Below, one piece after another: positions 33,131 through 40,840 of a stretch of 41,217 bases of DNA. Source of the stretch: UBA11891 sp003533785 (GTDB lineage Bacteria > Bacteroidota > Bacteroidia > Flavobacteriales > Flavobacteriaceae); assembly GCA_949511625.1 (NCBI GenBank), contig CATFEX010000036.1:1-41217 (forward strand), read 5' to 3'. The position numbers were made by a program, and so were the translations under genes. A model generated the notes under the pieces. That model saw only the letters and a program-made list of their open reading frames with translations. It was not told where the DNA came from and did not search any database. The number at the start of each line of letters is the position of its first letter. Within the stretch, counting starts at the first letter, position 1.

Positions 33131-34294
33131 TTATTTAGGTGCAAATTGCTTGATTTCCTTTGCTTCAATAGGATTATTTCCAAGGATTAAAAGACGTTCG
33201 ATAACGTTGCGTAGTTCACGAATATTACCAGACCAGGGGTAATTTTGAAGCTCTTTGATGGATTCTTTGGAAAATGCTTTAACCTCCATCCGTTGCTCTT
33301 CAGCCAACTGCTTCATAAAGTGGTTGGCCAACATAGGGATGTCTGAAAGACGATCACTCAACGAAGGAACTTCGATCAAAATAACTGCTAATCGATGAAA
33401 AAGATCTTCACGAAAACGACCTTCTTCAATTTCTTTTTTTAAGTTTTTATTGGTGGCAGCGATCACTCGCACCTCAACGGGAATGTCTTTATCACTTCCT
33501 ACTCGCTGGACTTTATTTTCCTGCAAAGCACGAAGAACCTTGGCTTGGGCTGCCAAACTCATATCGGCTATCTCATCTAGAAACAAAGTGCCCCCGTTAG
33601 CCGCTTCAAACTTCCCAGGGCGATCTTTAACTGCCGAAGTGAATGCCCCTTTGAGATGGCCAAATAACTCGCTCTCAATCAATTCAGAAGGAATGGCTGC
33701 ACAATTCACTTCTATAAAAGGTGCTTTACTACGCGAGCTTTTCTCATGTAATTGGTGTGCAACCAATTCTTTTCCTGTTCCGTTTTCACCTGTAATAAGT
33801 ACCCGGGCTTCCGTGGGTGCAACTTTATCGATTAGTGTTTTGATTTTGAGAAGGGAGTCAGACTCGCCAATCATACGATATTTTTCAGCGACTTTCTTTT
33901 TAAGCGCCTTATTTTCTTTGACGAGCGTCTTTACCTGAAGTGCATTGCGAACAGCGGTCAACAGTCGATTTAAGTCTGGAGGCTTTGGAATGAAGTCATA
34001 GGCACCTAACTTCATTGCCTCTACAGCTGTTTCTAGGTTCCCATGACCAGTCAACATAATAAATGGGGTAGATATATTTTTTTTCCTTGCTTGCTGTAAT
34101 ACTTCCATTCCATCCATCTTCGGCATTTTAATATCGCAAAGAATCAAATCAAAATTGTCTCGAGTAAGCTTTTCTAAGCCCTCTTTCCCATGGGATGCTT
34201 CCGTTATTTGATAGCTTTTATTCTCATCTATTAGAATCTTTACCATCACTCTACGAATTGGTTCTTCGTCTTCTATTAATAAAATATTAGCCAT
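33131..34294 (-). CDS. NtrC-like response regulator (receiver + sigma-54 AAA+ domain, no DNA-binding domain)
   Basis: A 387-residue regulator starting at the ATG at 34294 (MANILLIEDEE). The receiver domain covers 1-120 with phospho-acceptor D54 (LCDIKMP), a short coiled linker follows, then an AAA+ domain (about 140-375) with Walker A GENGTGKE (169-176), ELFGHLKGAFTSA (209-221), Walker B LFLDEIAD and NIRELRNVIERLLIL. The sigma-54 loop reads GAFTSA rather than GAFTGA, and the protein stops right after the AAA+ lid, so the Fis-type helix-turn-helix is missing. I recall this form as conserved in Flavobacteriaceae. No histidine kinase is adjacent. It overlaps mscS by 8 bases. Confidence 0.92.
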   Translation of the reverse strand: MANILLIEDEEPIRRVMVKILIDENKSYQITEASHGKEGLEKLTRDNFDLILCDIKMPKMDGMEVLQQARKKNISTPFIMLTGHGNLETAVEAMKLGAYDFIPKPPDLNRLLTAVRNALQVKTLVKENKALKKKVAEKYRMIGESDSLLKIKTLIDKVAPTEARVLITGENGTGKELVAHQLHEKSSRSKAPFIEVNCAAIPSELIESELFGHLKGAFTSAVKDRPGKFEAANGGTLFLDEIADMSLAAQAKVLRALQENKVQRVGSDKDIPVEVRVIAATNKNLKKEIEEGRFREDLFHRLAVILIEVPSLSDRLSDIPMLANHFMKQLAEEQRMEVKAFSKESIKELQNYPWSGNIRELRNVIERLLILGNNPIEAKEIKQFAPK

Positions 34295-35126
34295 TTGAAG
34301 AGGTATTATTGGATTGATGAATGACGCGTTGGGGAAAGGGTATTTCAATGGTATTTTCACGAAAGGCCTTGTCTATAGCAAAACGCACATCGCTTTTCAC
34401 AATATTGGATTCAAAACTTCGATTGATGGAGAACAACAATTCAAATTCCAAAGCACTCTCACCAAAAGCATTGAATAACACCAAGGGTGCTGGTTTCTTA
34501 AGAATTAAGGGATGTTCACTAGCTGTTTCAATCAATATTTCTTTGACACGATTGATATCTGATGCATATGCAACTCCTACCGCAACAGATTCTCGAGTGA
34601 GTGTACCATTTTCCGTCCAATTATAGAGAATGGAAGCCATGAATTTATGATTTGGAATAATTAGCACACGATTGTCACGAGTGACGGCACGTGTAGTTCT
34701 CAATTGGATTCGCTCTACTTTACCAATTTGCCCGTCTACTTGAATGATATCGCCTACATGAACCGATTGATCCGCTAAAATGAATACCCCTGAAATAATA
34801 TCTTGAATAAAGGTTTGCAATGCAAGCCCTACTCCAACCAAAAGAGCTGCAGAAGCAGCAAAAATTGTTGTCAAATTAAGCCCTACCGTATCGAAAGCTA
34901 CAAGGGTAACTATGGTATAGATGAAGTAGTTGAAAAAGGTAAAGATTCCTTTAAACTTGACACGGGCTTCCTCATCCAATGCTCTAGAAACAATCCTTCG
35001 AATAAGCTTAAGTAGCAGCCATGTGAAAAAATAAAAAACAATCGCAAGTAGAACCGCTTTAGGAGTGAGAACTACTGATTTCCCTAGATGAAACTCATAA
35101 TTAAGGAGGTCTAAAAGGGATTTCAT
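34287..35126 (-). CDS. mscS: Small-conductance mechanosensitive channel (MscS family)
   Basis: A 279-residue inner-membrane channel that releases solutes on hypo-osmotic shock. Membrane helices are near 20-40, 60-80 and the pore helix 85-112 (SAALLVGVGLALQTFIQDIISGVFIL). The MscS beta-domain follows with SVHVGDIIQVDGQIGKVERIQLRTTRAVTRDNRVLIIPNHKF. This is the common compact form with three helices. It sits downstream of the tandem terminators of dnaJ and overlaps the response-regulator gene by 8 bases, suggesting that the regulator responds to, or is made together with, the membrane channel. Confidence 0.93.
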   Translation of the reverse strand: MKSLLDLLNYEFHLGKSVVLTPKAVLLAIVFYFFTWLLLKLIRRIVSRALDEEARVKFKGIFTFFNYFIYTIVTLVAFDTVGLNLTTIFAASAALLVGVGLALQTFIQDIISGVFILADQSVHVGDIIQVDGQIGKVERIQLRTTRAVTRDNRVLIIPNHKFMASILYNWTENGTLTRESVAVGVAYASDINRVKEILIETASEHPLILKKPAPLVLFNAFGESALEFELLFSINRSFESNIVKSDVRFAIDKAFRENTIEIPFPQRVIHQSNNTSSNG

Positions 35127-35154
35127 TGGAACAATGTTTTATCGAAGATAGTGT

Positions 35155-35189
35155 AAAAAACAAAACCCACCCTTAGTAATAAGGATGGG
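35155..35189 (-). terminator. Intrinsic terminator upstream of mscS
   Basis: Minus strand: CCCATCCTTA, loop TTAC, TAAGGGTGGG, then TTTTGTTTTTT. A 10-position stem with one mismatch. It is the distal one of two terminators after dnaJ. Confidence 0.85.
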
Positions 35190-35207
35190 AAAAAATTGCT
35201 ATGAAAA

Positions 35208-35234
35208 AGAAAAATAACACTAAAACTAGTGTTA
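35208..35234 (-). terminator. Terminator-like hairpin after dnaJ
   Basis: A perfect 8-base-pair inverted repeat TAACACTA-AAAC-TAGTGTTA (35215-35234), followed on the minus strand by a T-rich stretch (TTTTTCTTTTTC). The stem is AT-rich, so it is weaker than the second terminator. Confidence 0.65.
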
Positions 35235-35252
35235 GATCAAATATATTACTTT

Positions 35253-35270
35253 TTTGGATTCAAATCCAAA
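35253..35270. repeat. Short perfect palindrome directly after dnaJ
   Basis: TTTGGATT, CA, AATCCAAA abuts the dnaJ stop codon. There is no T-run after it, so it may protect the mRNA 3' end rather than terminate transcription. Confidence 0.5.
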
Positions 35271-36374
35271 TTAAGCAAACATATCTTTCACTTTTTCAAA
35301 AAAGGATTTATCTGATTTTTCAGGCTGTGGTCTAAAATTGTCGTCCTCTATCATATTTTCAAAAAACTTTTTTTGCTCTCGATTTAAGACTTTTGGAGTC
35401 CACACGTTTATGTGAACCAATAAATCACCACTGCCGTAGCCATTGAGGTCTCGAATGCCTTTGTTTTTGAGTCGCAAGGTTTTCCCTGATTGGATACCGG
35501 ACTCTAATTTGATTCGAACTTTCCCATCGATCAAGGCGATTTCTTTAGAAATTCCTAAGGCGGCTTCTGCAATACTAATATACAGATCGTAGTGCAAATG
35601 ATTTCCTTCACGTACAAAATTTTCATCTTGTTTTTCTTGAATCAATACTAATAGATCACCCGAAATTCCATTCCCGGGTGCTGCATTTCCTTTTCCACTC
35701 ACTTTAAGCTGCATGCCTTCTTCAACACCTGATGGTATTTTTATACTTACTGTTTCTTCTTCCTGAATCATCCCTTGTGCATCAGAACCTGAAGGTCGGT
35801 TGGATATTATCTGACCACTCCCTTGACATTTTGGGCATGGACTTGCTGTCTGCATACGACCCAGTATAGTGTTAGCAACTCGGGTCACTTGCCCCGTTCC
35901 TTTACAAGTAGAACAAGTAGTAAACTGTACCCCAGGGGCTTGTGTTTTTCTTTTAACTTTAATTTTCTTCTCTACACCATTAATGATCTCTTCTAGACTG
36001 AGCGTCACACGAATGCGAAGGTCACTCCCTTTCATTCGACGTTGTCCTCCGCCAAAGCCCCCAAAGCCCCCACCAAAAGCACTCCCAAAAATATCGCCAA
36101 ACTGGCTGAAAATATCTTCCATGTTCATACCTCCCCCACCAAAACCTCCATTTTCGAAAGCAGCATGTCCAAATTGATCGTATTGCGCTTTCTTTTGGGA
36201 ATCGCTCAGTATTTCGTATGCCTCTGCAGCTAGTTTGAATTTGGCTTCGGCTTCCTGATCTCCGGGGTTTTTATCGGGGTGATATTTGATGGCTTGTTTG
36301 CGATAGGCTTTTTTAATCTCGCCTTCAGTTGCATTTTTTCCAACTCCAAGAACTTCGTAGTAATCTTGTTTCAT
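35271..36374 (-). CDS. dnaJ: Molecular chaperone DnaJ
   Basis: The Hsp40 co-chaperone of DnaK. It has 367 residues: J-domain 1-70 with HPD at 32-34, glycine/phenylalanine region about 77-110, then a zinc-binding region and C-terminal substrate-binding domains ending in EKVKDMFA. The zinc region holds only two of the four CxxCxGxG motifs (CSTCKGTG at 154-161, CPKCQGSG at 180-187), so it can bind at most one zinc ion instead of two; the shortened form appears usual in flavobacteria. The gene begins 6 bases after grpE and is closed by two terminators. dnaK is not in the window. Confidence 0.96.
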   Translation of the reverse strand: MKQDYYEVLGVGKNATEGEIKKAYRKQAIKYHPDKNPGDQEAEAKFKLAAEAYEILSDSQKKAQYDQFGHAAFENGGFGGGGMNMEDIFSQFGDIFGSAFGGGFGGFGGGQRRMKGSDLRIRVTLSLEEIINGVEKKIKVKRKTQAPGVQFTTCSTCKGTGQVTRVANTILGRMQTASPCPKCQGSGQIISNRPSGSDAQGMIQEEETVSIKIPSGVEEGMQLKVSGKGNAAPGNGISGDLLVLIQEKQDENFVREGNHLHYDLYISIAEAALGISKEIALIDGKVRIKLESGIQSGKTLRLKNKGIRDLNGYGSGDLLVHINVWTPKVLNREQKKFFENMIEDDNFRPQPEKSDKSFFEKVKDMFA

Positions 36375-36380
36375 AATATC

Positions 36381-36905
36381 TTATTTGCCTACCACTACCT
36401 TTGGAAAGCGTATGATTTTATCTCCTAATTGATACCCCTTCTCAACAACATCAATGATTTTACCTTCTTGATTGGGTTTGGGAGCTGGTAGTTGAGTAAT
36501 TGCTTCATGTTTTTCCGCATCAAAGGAATCCCCTTGACCAACCTCTATTTGTATAAGTCCCTGTGCTTTTAAAATATCCATGAATTTATTTTGAATCAAT
36601 TGGAAGCCTTCTATTTCTGGGTTTCTATCTTTTTCATTGATTTGACCCAACGCTCGATCAAAATCATCCGCCACTGGTAATAATGCTTGAAGAACATCCT
36701 GTCCTGCCGTTTTAAATAATTCTATACGCTCTTTAGAAGTTCGCTTTTTATAATTTTCAAACTCCGCAAACAAACGAAGAAATTTTTCTTTTTCTTGAGC
36801 CAGTTCGTCCGTAAGTTTTACAAGGTCATTTTTTTTTGCTGTGGTCTTAGAATTCGGTTTTTTTTCTTTGGGATTTTTTTTCGAATCTGCCTTTTTTTCA
36901 GCCAT
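36381..36905 (-). CDS. grpE: Nucleotide exchange factor GrpE
   Basis: Releases ADP from DnaK. It has 174 residues: a lysine-rich N-terminal tail (1-27), a long coiled coil (about 28-95) containing FAEFENYKKRTSKE, then the family motif LLPVADDFDRAL (about 94-105), and the C-terminal beta domain with FDAEKHEAI and KGYQLGDKIIRFPKVVV. The upstream minus-strand sequence has AAATTTTG, one mismatch to the -7 consensus, about 24 bases before the ATG. It forms a two-gene unit with dnaJ. Confidence 0.95.
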   Translation of the reverse strand: MAEKKADSKKNPKEKKPNSKTTAKKNDLVKLTDELAQEKEKFLRLFAEFENYKKRTSKERIELFKTAGQDVLQALLPVADDFDRALGQINEKDRNPEIEGFQLIQNKFMDILKAQGLIQIEVGQGDSFDAEKHEAITQLPAPKPNQEGKIIDVVEKGYQLGDKIIRFPKVVVGK

Positions 36906-36964
36906 GCTTCTGTTTTTTATATTCTAAACAAAATTTTTGCCAAATGAAATAACTTGCCATTATG

Positions 36965-37876
36965 TCACTTTTCAGCGGAATATAACTGTCGCAATGCCAT
37001 TTCGAGGGTGGTATACCTAAAAAGGAAACCTTTTTCTTGGATCTTGGCTGCACTAACAAATTGACTTCCCAAGACCAACGCACTTCTGTCTCCAAGAAAT
37101 AAACGAATCAAAAAAGCTGGGATATTAGGTAAAAAAACAGGGCGCTTAATTACCAAACCTAGAATTTTTATCAATTCATTTTGAGTTACAGGTTGAGGAG
37201 CCACAGCATTGAAGACATTCGATTCATCAAGTTCTAGTGCAAAAATATACAGTTGGATAAGATCTGAAATATGCACCCAAGACTGTCCTTGCTTTCCCGA
37301 GCCAAAAGCGGCACCCAAACCCATTTGAACTGGAAGTGATAAGACGGGAAGTACCCCACCCTTGCGGGATAAAACCAAACCTGTTCTCAATTTGATTATT
37401 TTAGAAGTATAGGAGGCAAAGTCATTCACTACGTCTTCCCAATCTTTTACTACAGAAGAGAGAAAATCAGATCCTGCAGCATCTGATTCCTTATAGAGTC
37501 CATCCAATGAAGAAGGATACAAGCCAATTCCAGAAGCAGCGACAACGGTATCCAGTGTCTGTTTGGTTGCTTTCAAACTTTGAACCAATAACTGGGTTGA
37601 CTGTATTCGGCTTTGGCGAATTTTAATTCTGTTTGCAGTCGTCCAAGGGATGGAAATTGAAGCCCCAGCCAAATGTATCAAGACACTAACACCCTCCCAG
37701 CAGCGTGAATCAATTTCGTTTTTTTGAGGATTCCAAAGAAAGGATTGTGCATCGGTAAAATATTTTTTTTTAGTTGGGCTGGTGGTTAAGTAATGTATCT
37801 GATGTCCGAAGGATTGAAGTGCGGGTACTAGTTCGGATCCAATGAGTCCAGTGGCACCCGTGATAAGGATTTTCAT
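36965..37876 (-). CDS. TIGR01777 family NAD(P)-binding epimerase-like protein
   Basis: A 303-residue extended short-chain dehydrogenase/reductase. It begins with the NAD(P) motif ITGATGLIGSEL (4-15). WNPQKNEID, LIHLAGASI, AASGIGLYP, LRTGLVLS and the C-terminal QGFLFRYTTLEMAL-like ending (QEKGFLFRYTTLE) are hallmarks of the TIGR01777 family, related to YfcH/SulA-type proteins. The substrate and reaction are not established. Soluble, no signal peptide. It follows mnmD by 23 bases and ends 59 bases before grpE, so it may share the mnmD transcript. Confidence 0.9.
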   Translation of the reverse strand: MKILITGATGLIGSELVPALQSFGHQIHYLTTSPTKKKYFTDAQSFLWNPQKNEIDSRCWEGVSVLIHLAGASISIPWTTANRIKIRQSRIQSTQLLVQSLKATKQTLDTVVAASGIGLYPSSLDGLYKESDAAGSDFLSSVVKDWEDVVNDFASYTSKIIKLRTGLVLSRKGGVLPVLSLPVQMGLGAAFGSGKQGQSWVHISDLIQLYIFALELDESNVFNAVAPQPVTQNELIKILGLVIKRPVFLPNIPAFLIRLFLGDRSALVLGSQFVSAAKIQEKGFLFRYTTLEMALRQLYSAEK

Positions 37877-37899
37877 TTGCTTTTTAGAGCAAAAGTAAT

Positions 37900-38583
37900 T
37901 TATTCCTCCTTGCTAGCCCGAAGCATTTCTCTTTTTCCAGGAGGACCCGGCAAGCGCTCAACGATTAAGCCCAGAGCTTGTAAAGTACGACGCACACTAC
38001 CTTTTGCACAATAGCTTACCCATACTCCCCCTGGGGTTAATTTTTCCACTGCCCTAGTCAATGCTTTTTCTTCCCACATTTCAGATTGAGCCTGAGCCCC
38101 AAAAGCATCATAAAAAATAACATTAAAAGTTCGATCCGAGTCCCACTGAAAGTAATCTTGGTTTTTTTTATAATAATTAAAATACGAGGAGAAGTTTTGA
38201 GGTGTATCCCAATATTCTTGAAGTAATTCCATCCTTGCGGCTTCATTTTCTAGATCGGGAAAAAGAGAGGCATAGCCCAGCTCTGCATGAGTTGATGAAG
38301 CAAGCGGATCGTTTTCTACTGATTCAAAATATAAAGACTGTTTATGATTTGTAGCGTACTCTGCCGCAAGTAGAGCATTGAGTCCCGTACCAAAACCCAT
38401 TTCGAATACGGAACAAAATTTCGAGCCTGGATGATTGGAATCCCAATATTTCAACCCTTTATCGATATAAACATAGCGGGATTCTTGGAGTGCTCCATGT
38501 CGAGAGTGATAGGTTTCTTTTACACTATCAAGGGCCAGGGAAGGAGTTCCGTCCGCTGTAATAAATATTTTTTTCTCTTTCAT
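37900..38583 (-). CDS. mnmD: tRNA 5-methylaminomethyl-2-thiouridine methyltransferase MnmD (stand-alone)
   Basis: Carries out the final methylation that makes mnm5s2U34 in several tRNAs. It has 227 residues, matching only the methyltransferase half of the bifunctional E. coli MnmC; there is no FAD-dependent oxidase domain. The SAM motif is FEMGFGTGLNALLAAEYA (about 61-78), IFYDAFGAQAQSEMW follows (about 152-166), and GVWVSYCAKGSVRRTLQALG near the end. The ATG is at 38583, with a TATATTTG box 23 bases upstream. It is divergent from ilvE. Confidence 0.92.
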   Translation of the reverse strand: MKEKKIFITADGTPSLALDSVKETYHSRHGALQESRYVYIDKGLKYWDSNHPGSKFCSVFEMGFGTGLNALLAAEYATNHKQSLYFESVENDPLASSTHAELGYASLFPDLENEAARMELLQEYWDTPQNFSSYFNYYKKNQDYFQWDSDRTFNVIFYDAFGAQAQSEMWEEKALTRAVEKLTPGGVWVSYCAKGSVRRTLQALGLIVERLPGPPGKREMLRASKEE

Positions 38584-38606
38584 AATAGAATTTCATGTAT
38601 AAAAAA

Positions 38607-38614
38607 CAAATATA
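38607..38614 (-). promoter_or_regulatory. -7 box of mnmD
   Basis: TATATTTG on the minus strand matches TAnnTTTG exactly, 23 bases before the mnmD ATG. No clear -33 TTG at standard spacing. Confidence 0.5.
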
Positions 38615-38645
38615 ATTTGGAGTGGCTTCATTTTTAGAAAAAAAC

Positions 38646-38653
38646 TACTTTTG
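38646..38653 (+). promoter_or_regulatory. -7 box of ilvE, 4 bases from the start codon
   Basis: TACTTTTG is an exact TAnnTTTG match and ends 4 bases before the ATG at 38658. The predicted transcription start would coincide with the start codon, giving a leaderless mRNA. Confidence 0.5.
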
Positions 38654-38657
38654 ATTT

Positions 38658-39725
38658 ATGAATCCAACAAAAAGACTTATTGTCACCCAAACCAAACAAT
38701 CCCGTTTGGCCTCCGTTGATTTTGATCAACTATCCTTTGGTGAAATTTTTACGGATCATATGTTTGTCTGCGATTACAAACAGGGACAATGGCAAACTCC
38801 AGAAATCGTTCCCTATCAAAATATTTCCTTGGCTCCTTCAGCAAGTGCCCTACATTATGGCCAGGCAGTTTTTGAAGGGATGAAAGCATATAAAGACGAT
38901 AGTGGACAACTTTGGTTGTTCCGTCCTGAGTTAAATTTTAACCGAATTAATAAATCGTCGATTCGATTGGGAATGCCCGAATTTCCGAAGGAGTACTTTT
39001 TCGAGGGCTTGAAAACGCTACTTGAATTGGATTCGGATTGGGTAAGGCCTGGTATAGGTAGCTCCCTTTATATCCGTCCCTTCGTATTTGCCAACCAAGC
39101 ATGTGTTCAAGCCTCACCATCATTGGAATACAAATTTTTGATTATTTGTTCCCCCGTAAATTCCTATTATAGTGGCGGAGAACTCAAAGTACTTATAGAA
39201 AAAAATTACAGTAGGGCCGCTTCTGGAGGGGTGGGCTATGCTAAAGCAGCGGGGAATTACGCTGCTCAGTTCTACCCTACTTCACAAGCCATGAAAAAAG
39301 GATTCCAACAAATTATTTGGACAGATTCCGCAACTCATTCCTATTTAGAAGAAGCCGGTACAATGAATATTTTCTTTCGAATCGAAGATCGGCTACTTAC
39401 TGCTCCTGCAAGTGATACGATCCTCGACGGGATTACCCGAAAAAGTGTCATTGAGTGGGCACAACATCAAGGAATCCAAGTGGAAGAACGACCTGTAAGC
39501 GTTCAGGAGATCATAGAAGCTGCTGACAAAGGGATTCTTCTCGAAGTTTTTGGAAGTGGAACTGCTGTGGTTATCAGTCCAATTAATGGTTTTTCTTACG
39601 AAGGTACCGATTACAGTTTGACAGAAATTCAAAATTCATTTGCCGCACAAGTCAAAGAGGCGATAACAGGTATTCAATACAATATTTCCCAAGATCCCTT
39701 CAGATGGAGGTATAAAGTTGGCTAA
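38658..39725 (+). CDS. ilvE: Branched-chain amino acid aminotransferase
   Basis: Interconverts valine, leucine and isoleucine with their 2-oxo acids; a PLP enzyme of fold type IV. It has 355 residues, the longer BCAT type resembling eukaryotic mitochondrial enzymes. HYGQAVFEGMKAY (67-79), YIRPFVFA (138-145) and the PLP lysine K196 in GYAKAAGNYAAQ are visible; YLEEAGTMNIFF and DGITRKSVIEWA bind the cofactor phosphate. Its stop codon overlaps the end of the convergent pyrophosphohydrolase gene by 4 bases. Confidence 0.95.
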   Translation: MNPTKRLIVTQTKQSRLASVDFDQLSFGEIFTDHMFVCDYKQGQWQTPEIVPYQNISLAPSASALHYGQAVFEGMKAYKDDSGQLWLFRPELNFNRINKSSIRLGMPEFPKEYFFEGLKTLLELDSDWVRPGIGSSLYIRPFVFANQACVQASPSLEYKFLIICSPVNSYYSGGELKVLIEKNYSRAASGGVGYAKAAGNYAAQFYPTSQAMKKGFQQIIWTDSATHSYLEEAGTMNIFFRIEDRLLTAPASDTILDGITRKSVIEWAQHQGIQVEERPVSVQEIIEAADKGILLEVFGSGTAVVISPINGFSYEGTDYSLTEIQNSFAAQVKEAITGIQYNISQDPFRWRYKVG

Positions 39726-40111
39726 GATTCCAACACTTTTGCAATATTGGGTTTAAAATAGTTGGGACCCTTCATCACCTTACCGTCTTCCCTGTAGATG
39801 GGTTTGCCGTTTTTTCCTAATTTACTCAGATTAGAGCGTTGAATCTCCTCAAACACAGCGCTTATTTTATGTTGCATCCCATGGGTGATAATAGTACCAC
39901 ATAAAATGTAGAGCATATCACCCAGGGCATCTGCCATTTCAACAAGATCATTATTTTTGACAGCCTCAAGATATTCTTCATTTTCTTCTTTCATCAGTTC
40001 ATAGCGAAGTGACTTAATAGAATCTGCAACATCTACAGTAGGAGATTCGTTGGTTAATAAATCATACGTTTCGTGAAAAGTAGCTACTGCGGATAATGGT
40101 TTTTCGATCAT
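39722..40111 (-). CDS. MazG-like nucleoside triphosphate pyrophosphohydrolase
   Basis: A 129-residue all-alpha NTP pyrophosphatase. The metal-binding pattern EExxE ... ExxD is visible: E42-E46 in KEENEEYLEA and E58-D61 plus D65 in VEMADALGDMLYIL. Such enzymes hydrolyse (d)NTPs, often modified or non-canonical, to monophosphates. The C-terminal part (SNLSKLGKNGKPIYREDGKVMKGPNYFKPNI) resembles phage- and bacterium-encoded 'HAM1-like / YvdC-like' pyrophosphohydrolases. The gene converges with ilvE, overlapping it by 4 bases, and has 121 bases before the next plus-strand gene start. Confidence 0.88.
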   Translation of the reverse strand: MIEKPLSAVATFHETYDLLTNESPTVDVADSIKSLRYELMKEENEEYLEAVKNNDLVEMADALGDMLYILCGTIITHGMQHKISAVFEEIQRSNLSKLGKNGKPIYREDGKVMKGPNYFKPNIAKVLES

Positions 40112-40209
40112 GAGAATTATTTTAAATTGAAAATAATATTTATTGTACGGAGAATGAAAAAAGGAGGTTTTGGATTGTTAACAATTTATGCCAGCCCATT
40201 TCATTTATT

Positions 40210-40217
40210 TACTTTTA
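40210..40217 (+). promoter_or_regulatory. Possible -7 box for the small membrane protein-crcB pair
   Basis: TACTTTTA, one mismatch to TAnnTTTG, ends 15 bases before the ATG at 40233. No -33 element at normal distance. Confidence 0.3.
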
Positions 40218-40232
40218 CAAAAAACAAGCGCA

Positions 40233-40421
40233 ATGTTTAGTGTAGGACAATTGATTTTTGCTTTATTTTTTGTTGTGGTATTTACTGCAGTAATTATTCG
40301 GTCGTATCGAAAAGATAAAGCGGAACAACCCAAATATTTTAAGGGAAGTTCGAGAGTTCTAGTCGCTATAGCTGTTGTTGTGATTCTCCTTTTCAGCATC
40401 AAATTACTTACAGTCAAGTAG
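40233..40421 (+). CDS. Small two-helix membrane protein upstream of crcB
   Basis: A 62-residue protein with two predicted membrane helices (about 5-23 and 42-60) separated by a basic loop (RSYRKDKAEQPKYFKGSS). I prefer the ATG at 40233 (MFSVGQLIFALFF), which resembles N-termini of short flavobacterial proteins found next to crcB, over the earlier in-frame ATG at 40188, which would place a poorly conserved, odd N-terminus first. The stop codon is 1 base before crcB. Function unknown; the tight pairing suggests a link to fluoride export or simple coexpression. Confidence 0.72.
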   Translation: MFSVGQLIFALFFVVVFTAVIIRSYRKDKAEQPKYFKGSSRVLVAIAVVVILLFSIKLLTVK

Positions 40422-40422
40422 G

Positions 40423-40803
40423 ATGGTCATCAAACAAATTTTATGGGTTTTTGTGGGTGGTGGACTAGGCGCTTGCCTTCGATTTTTTATCGCAAAAATC
40501 CCAGCTTTAAATGGGGGAAACTTTCCTTGGTCCACGTTTATCGCCAATATGTTAGGTTGTTTTTTGATTGGATTACTGAGCGGATGGTTAATAAAAAATG
40601 ATCTTCTGAGATCAAATACAGGACTGTTTCTGCTTACAGGGTTTTGTGGAGGCCTCACTACTTTTTCCACTTTTTCCAATGAGAGTCTAACTCTTTTAAG
40701 GCACAATCAACTCTTTTATCTAATAGTGTATAATCTGAGTAGTTTGGGATTGGGAATTCTCTTCGTAGGCTTGGGTTATTTTCTTTTAAAAATCAACAGC
40801 TAA
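40423..40803 (+). CDS. crcB: Fluoride exporter CrcB/FluC
   Basis: A 126-residue membrane protein that forms a dual-topology dimer acting as a fluoride channel. Four membrane helices are visible, with family signatures GGGLGACLRFF (about 10-20), STFIANMLGCFLIGLLSG (35-52) and GFCGGLTTFSTFSNE (about 74-88) that line the fluoride pore and the central sodium site. Starts 1 base after the small membrane protein. I see no fluoride riboswitch upstream of the pair. Confidence 0.94.
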   Translation: MVIKQILWVFVGGGLGACLRFFIAKIPALNGGNFPWSTFIANMLGCFLIGLLSGWLIKNDLLRSNTGLFLLTGFCGGLTTFSTFSNESLTLLRHNQLFYLIVYNLSSLGLGILFVGLGYFLLKINS

Positions 40804-40840
40804 TCCTTTTTTTTGAGTTTTTCTCAAAATAATGCACTAT

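Noticed and set aside
33450..33938. A 162-codon plus-strand frame opposite the response regulator
   Set aside because: It is antisense to the conserved AAA+ domain, and the composition is that of a shadow frame (serine/arginine/leucine-rich, no motifs).
34295..34360. N-terminal extension of the response regulator
   Set aside because: The receiver domain starts right at MANILLIEDEE, and the extension codes inside mscS with a non-ATG start.
40161..40190. AAGGAGG followed by ATG at 40188 as a Shine-Dalgarno-driven start of the small membrane protein
   Set aside because: The spacing of about 20 bases is too long, Bacteroidetes hardly use Shine-Dalgarno pairing, and the conserved N-terminus starts at 40233.
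40112..40232. A fluoride riboswitch upstream of crcB
   Set aside because: The stretch is AT-rich and I cannot find the conserved crcB-motif pseudoknot elements.
40811..40829. TTTTGAG-TTTTT-CTCAAAA after crcB as a terminator
   Set aside because: The stem is weak and AT-rich, and no T-run follows on either strand.
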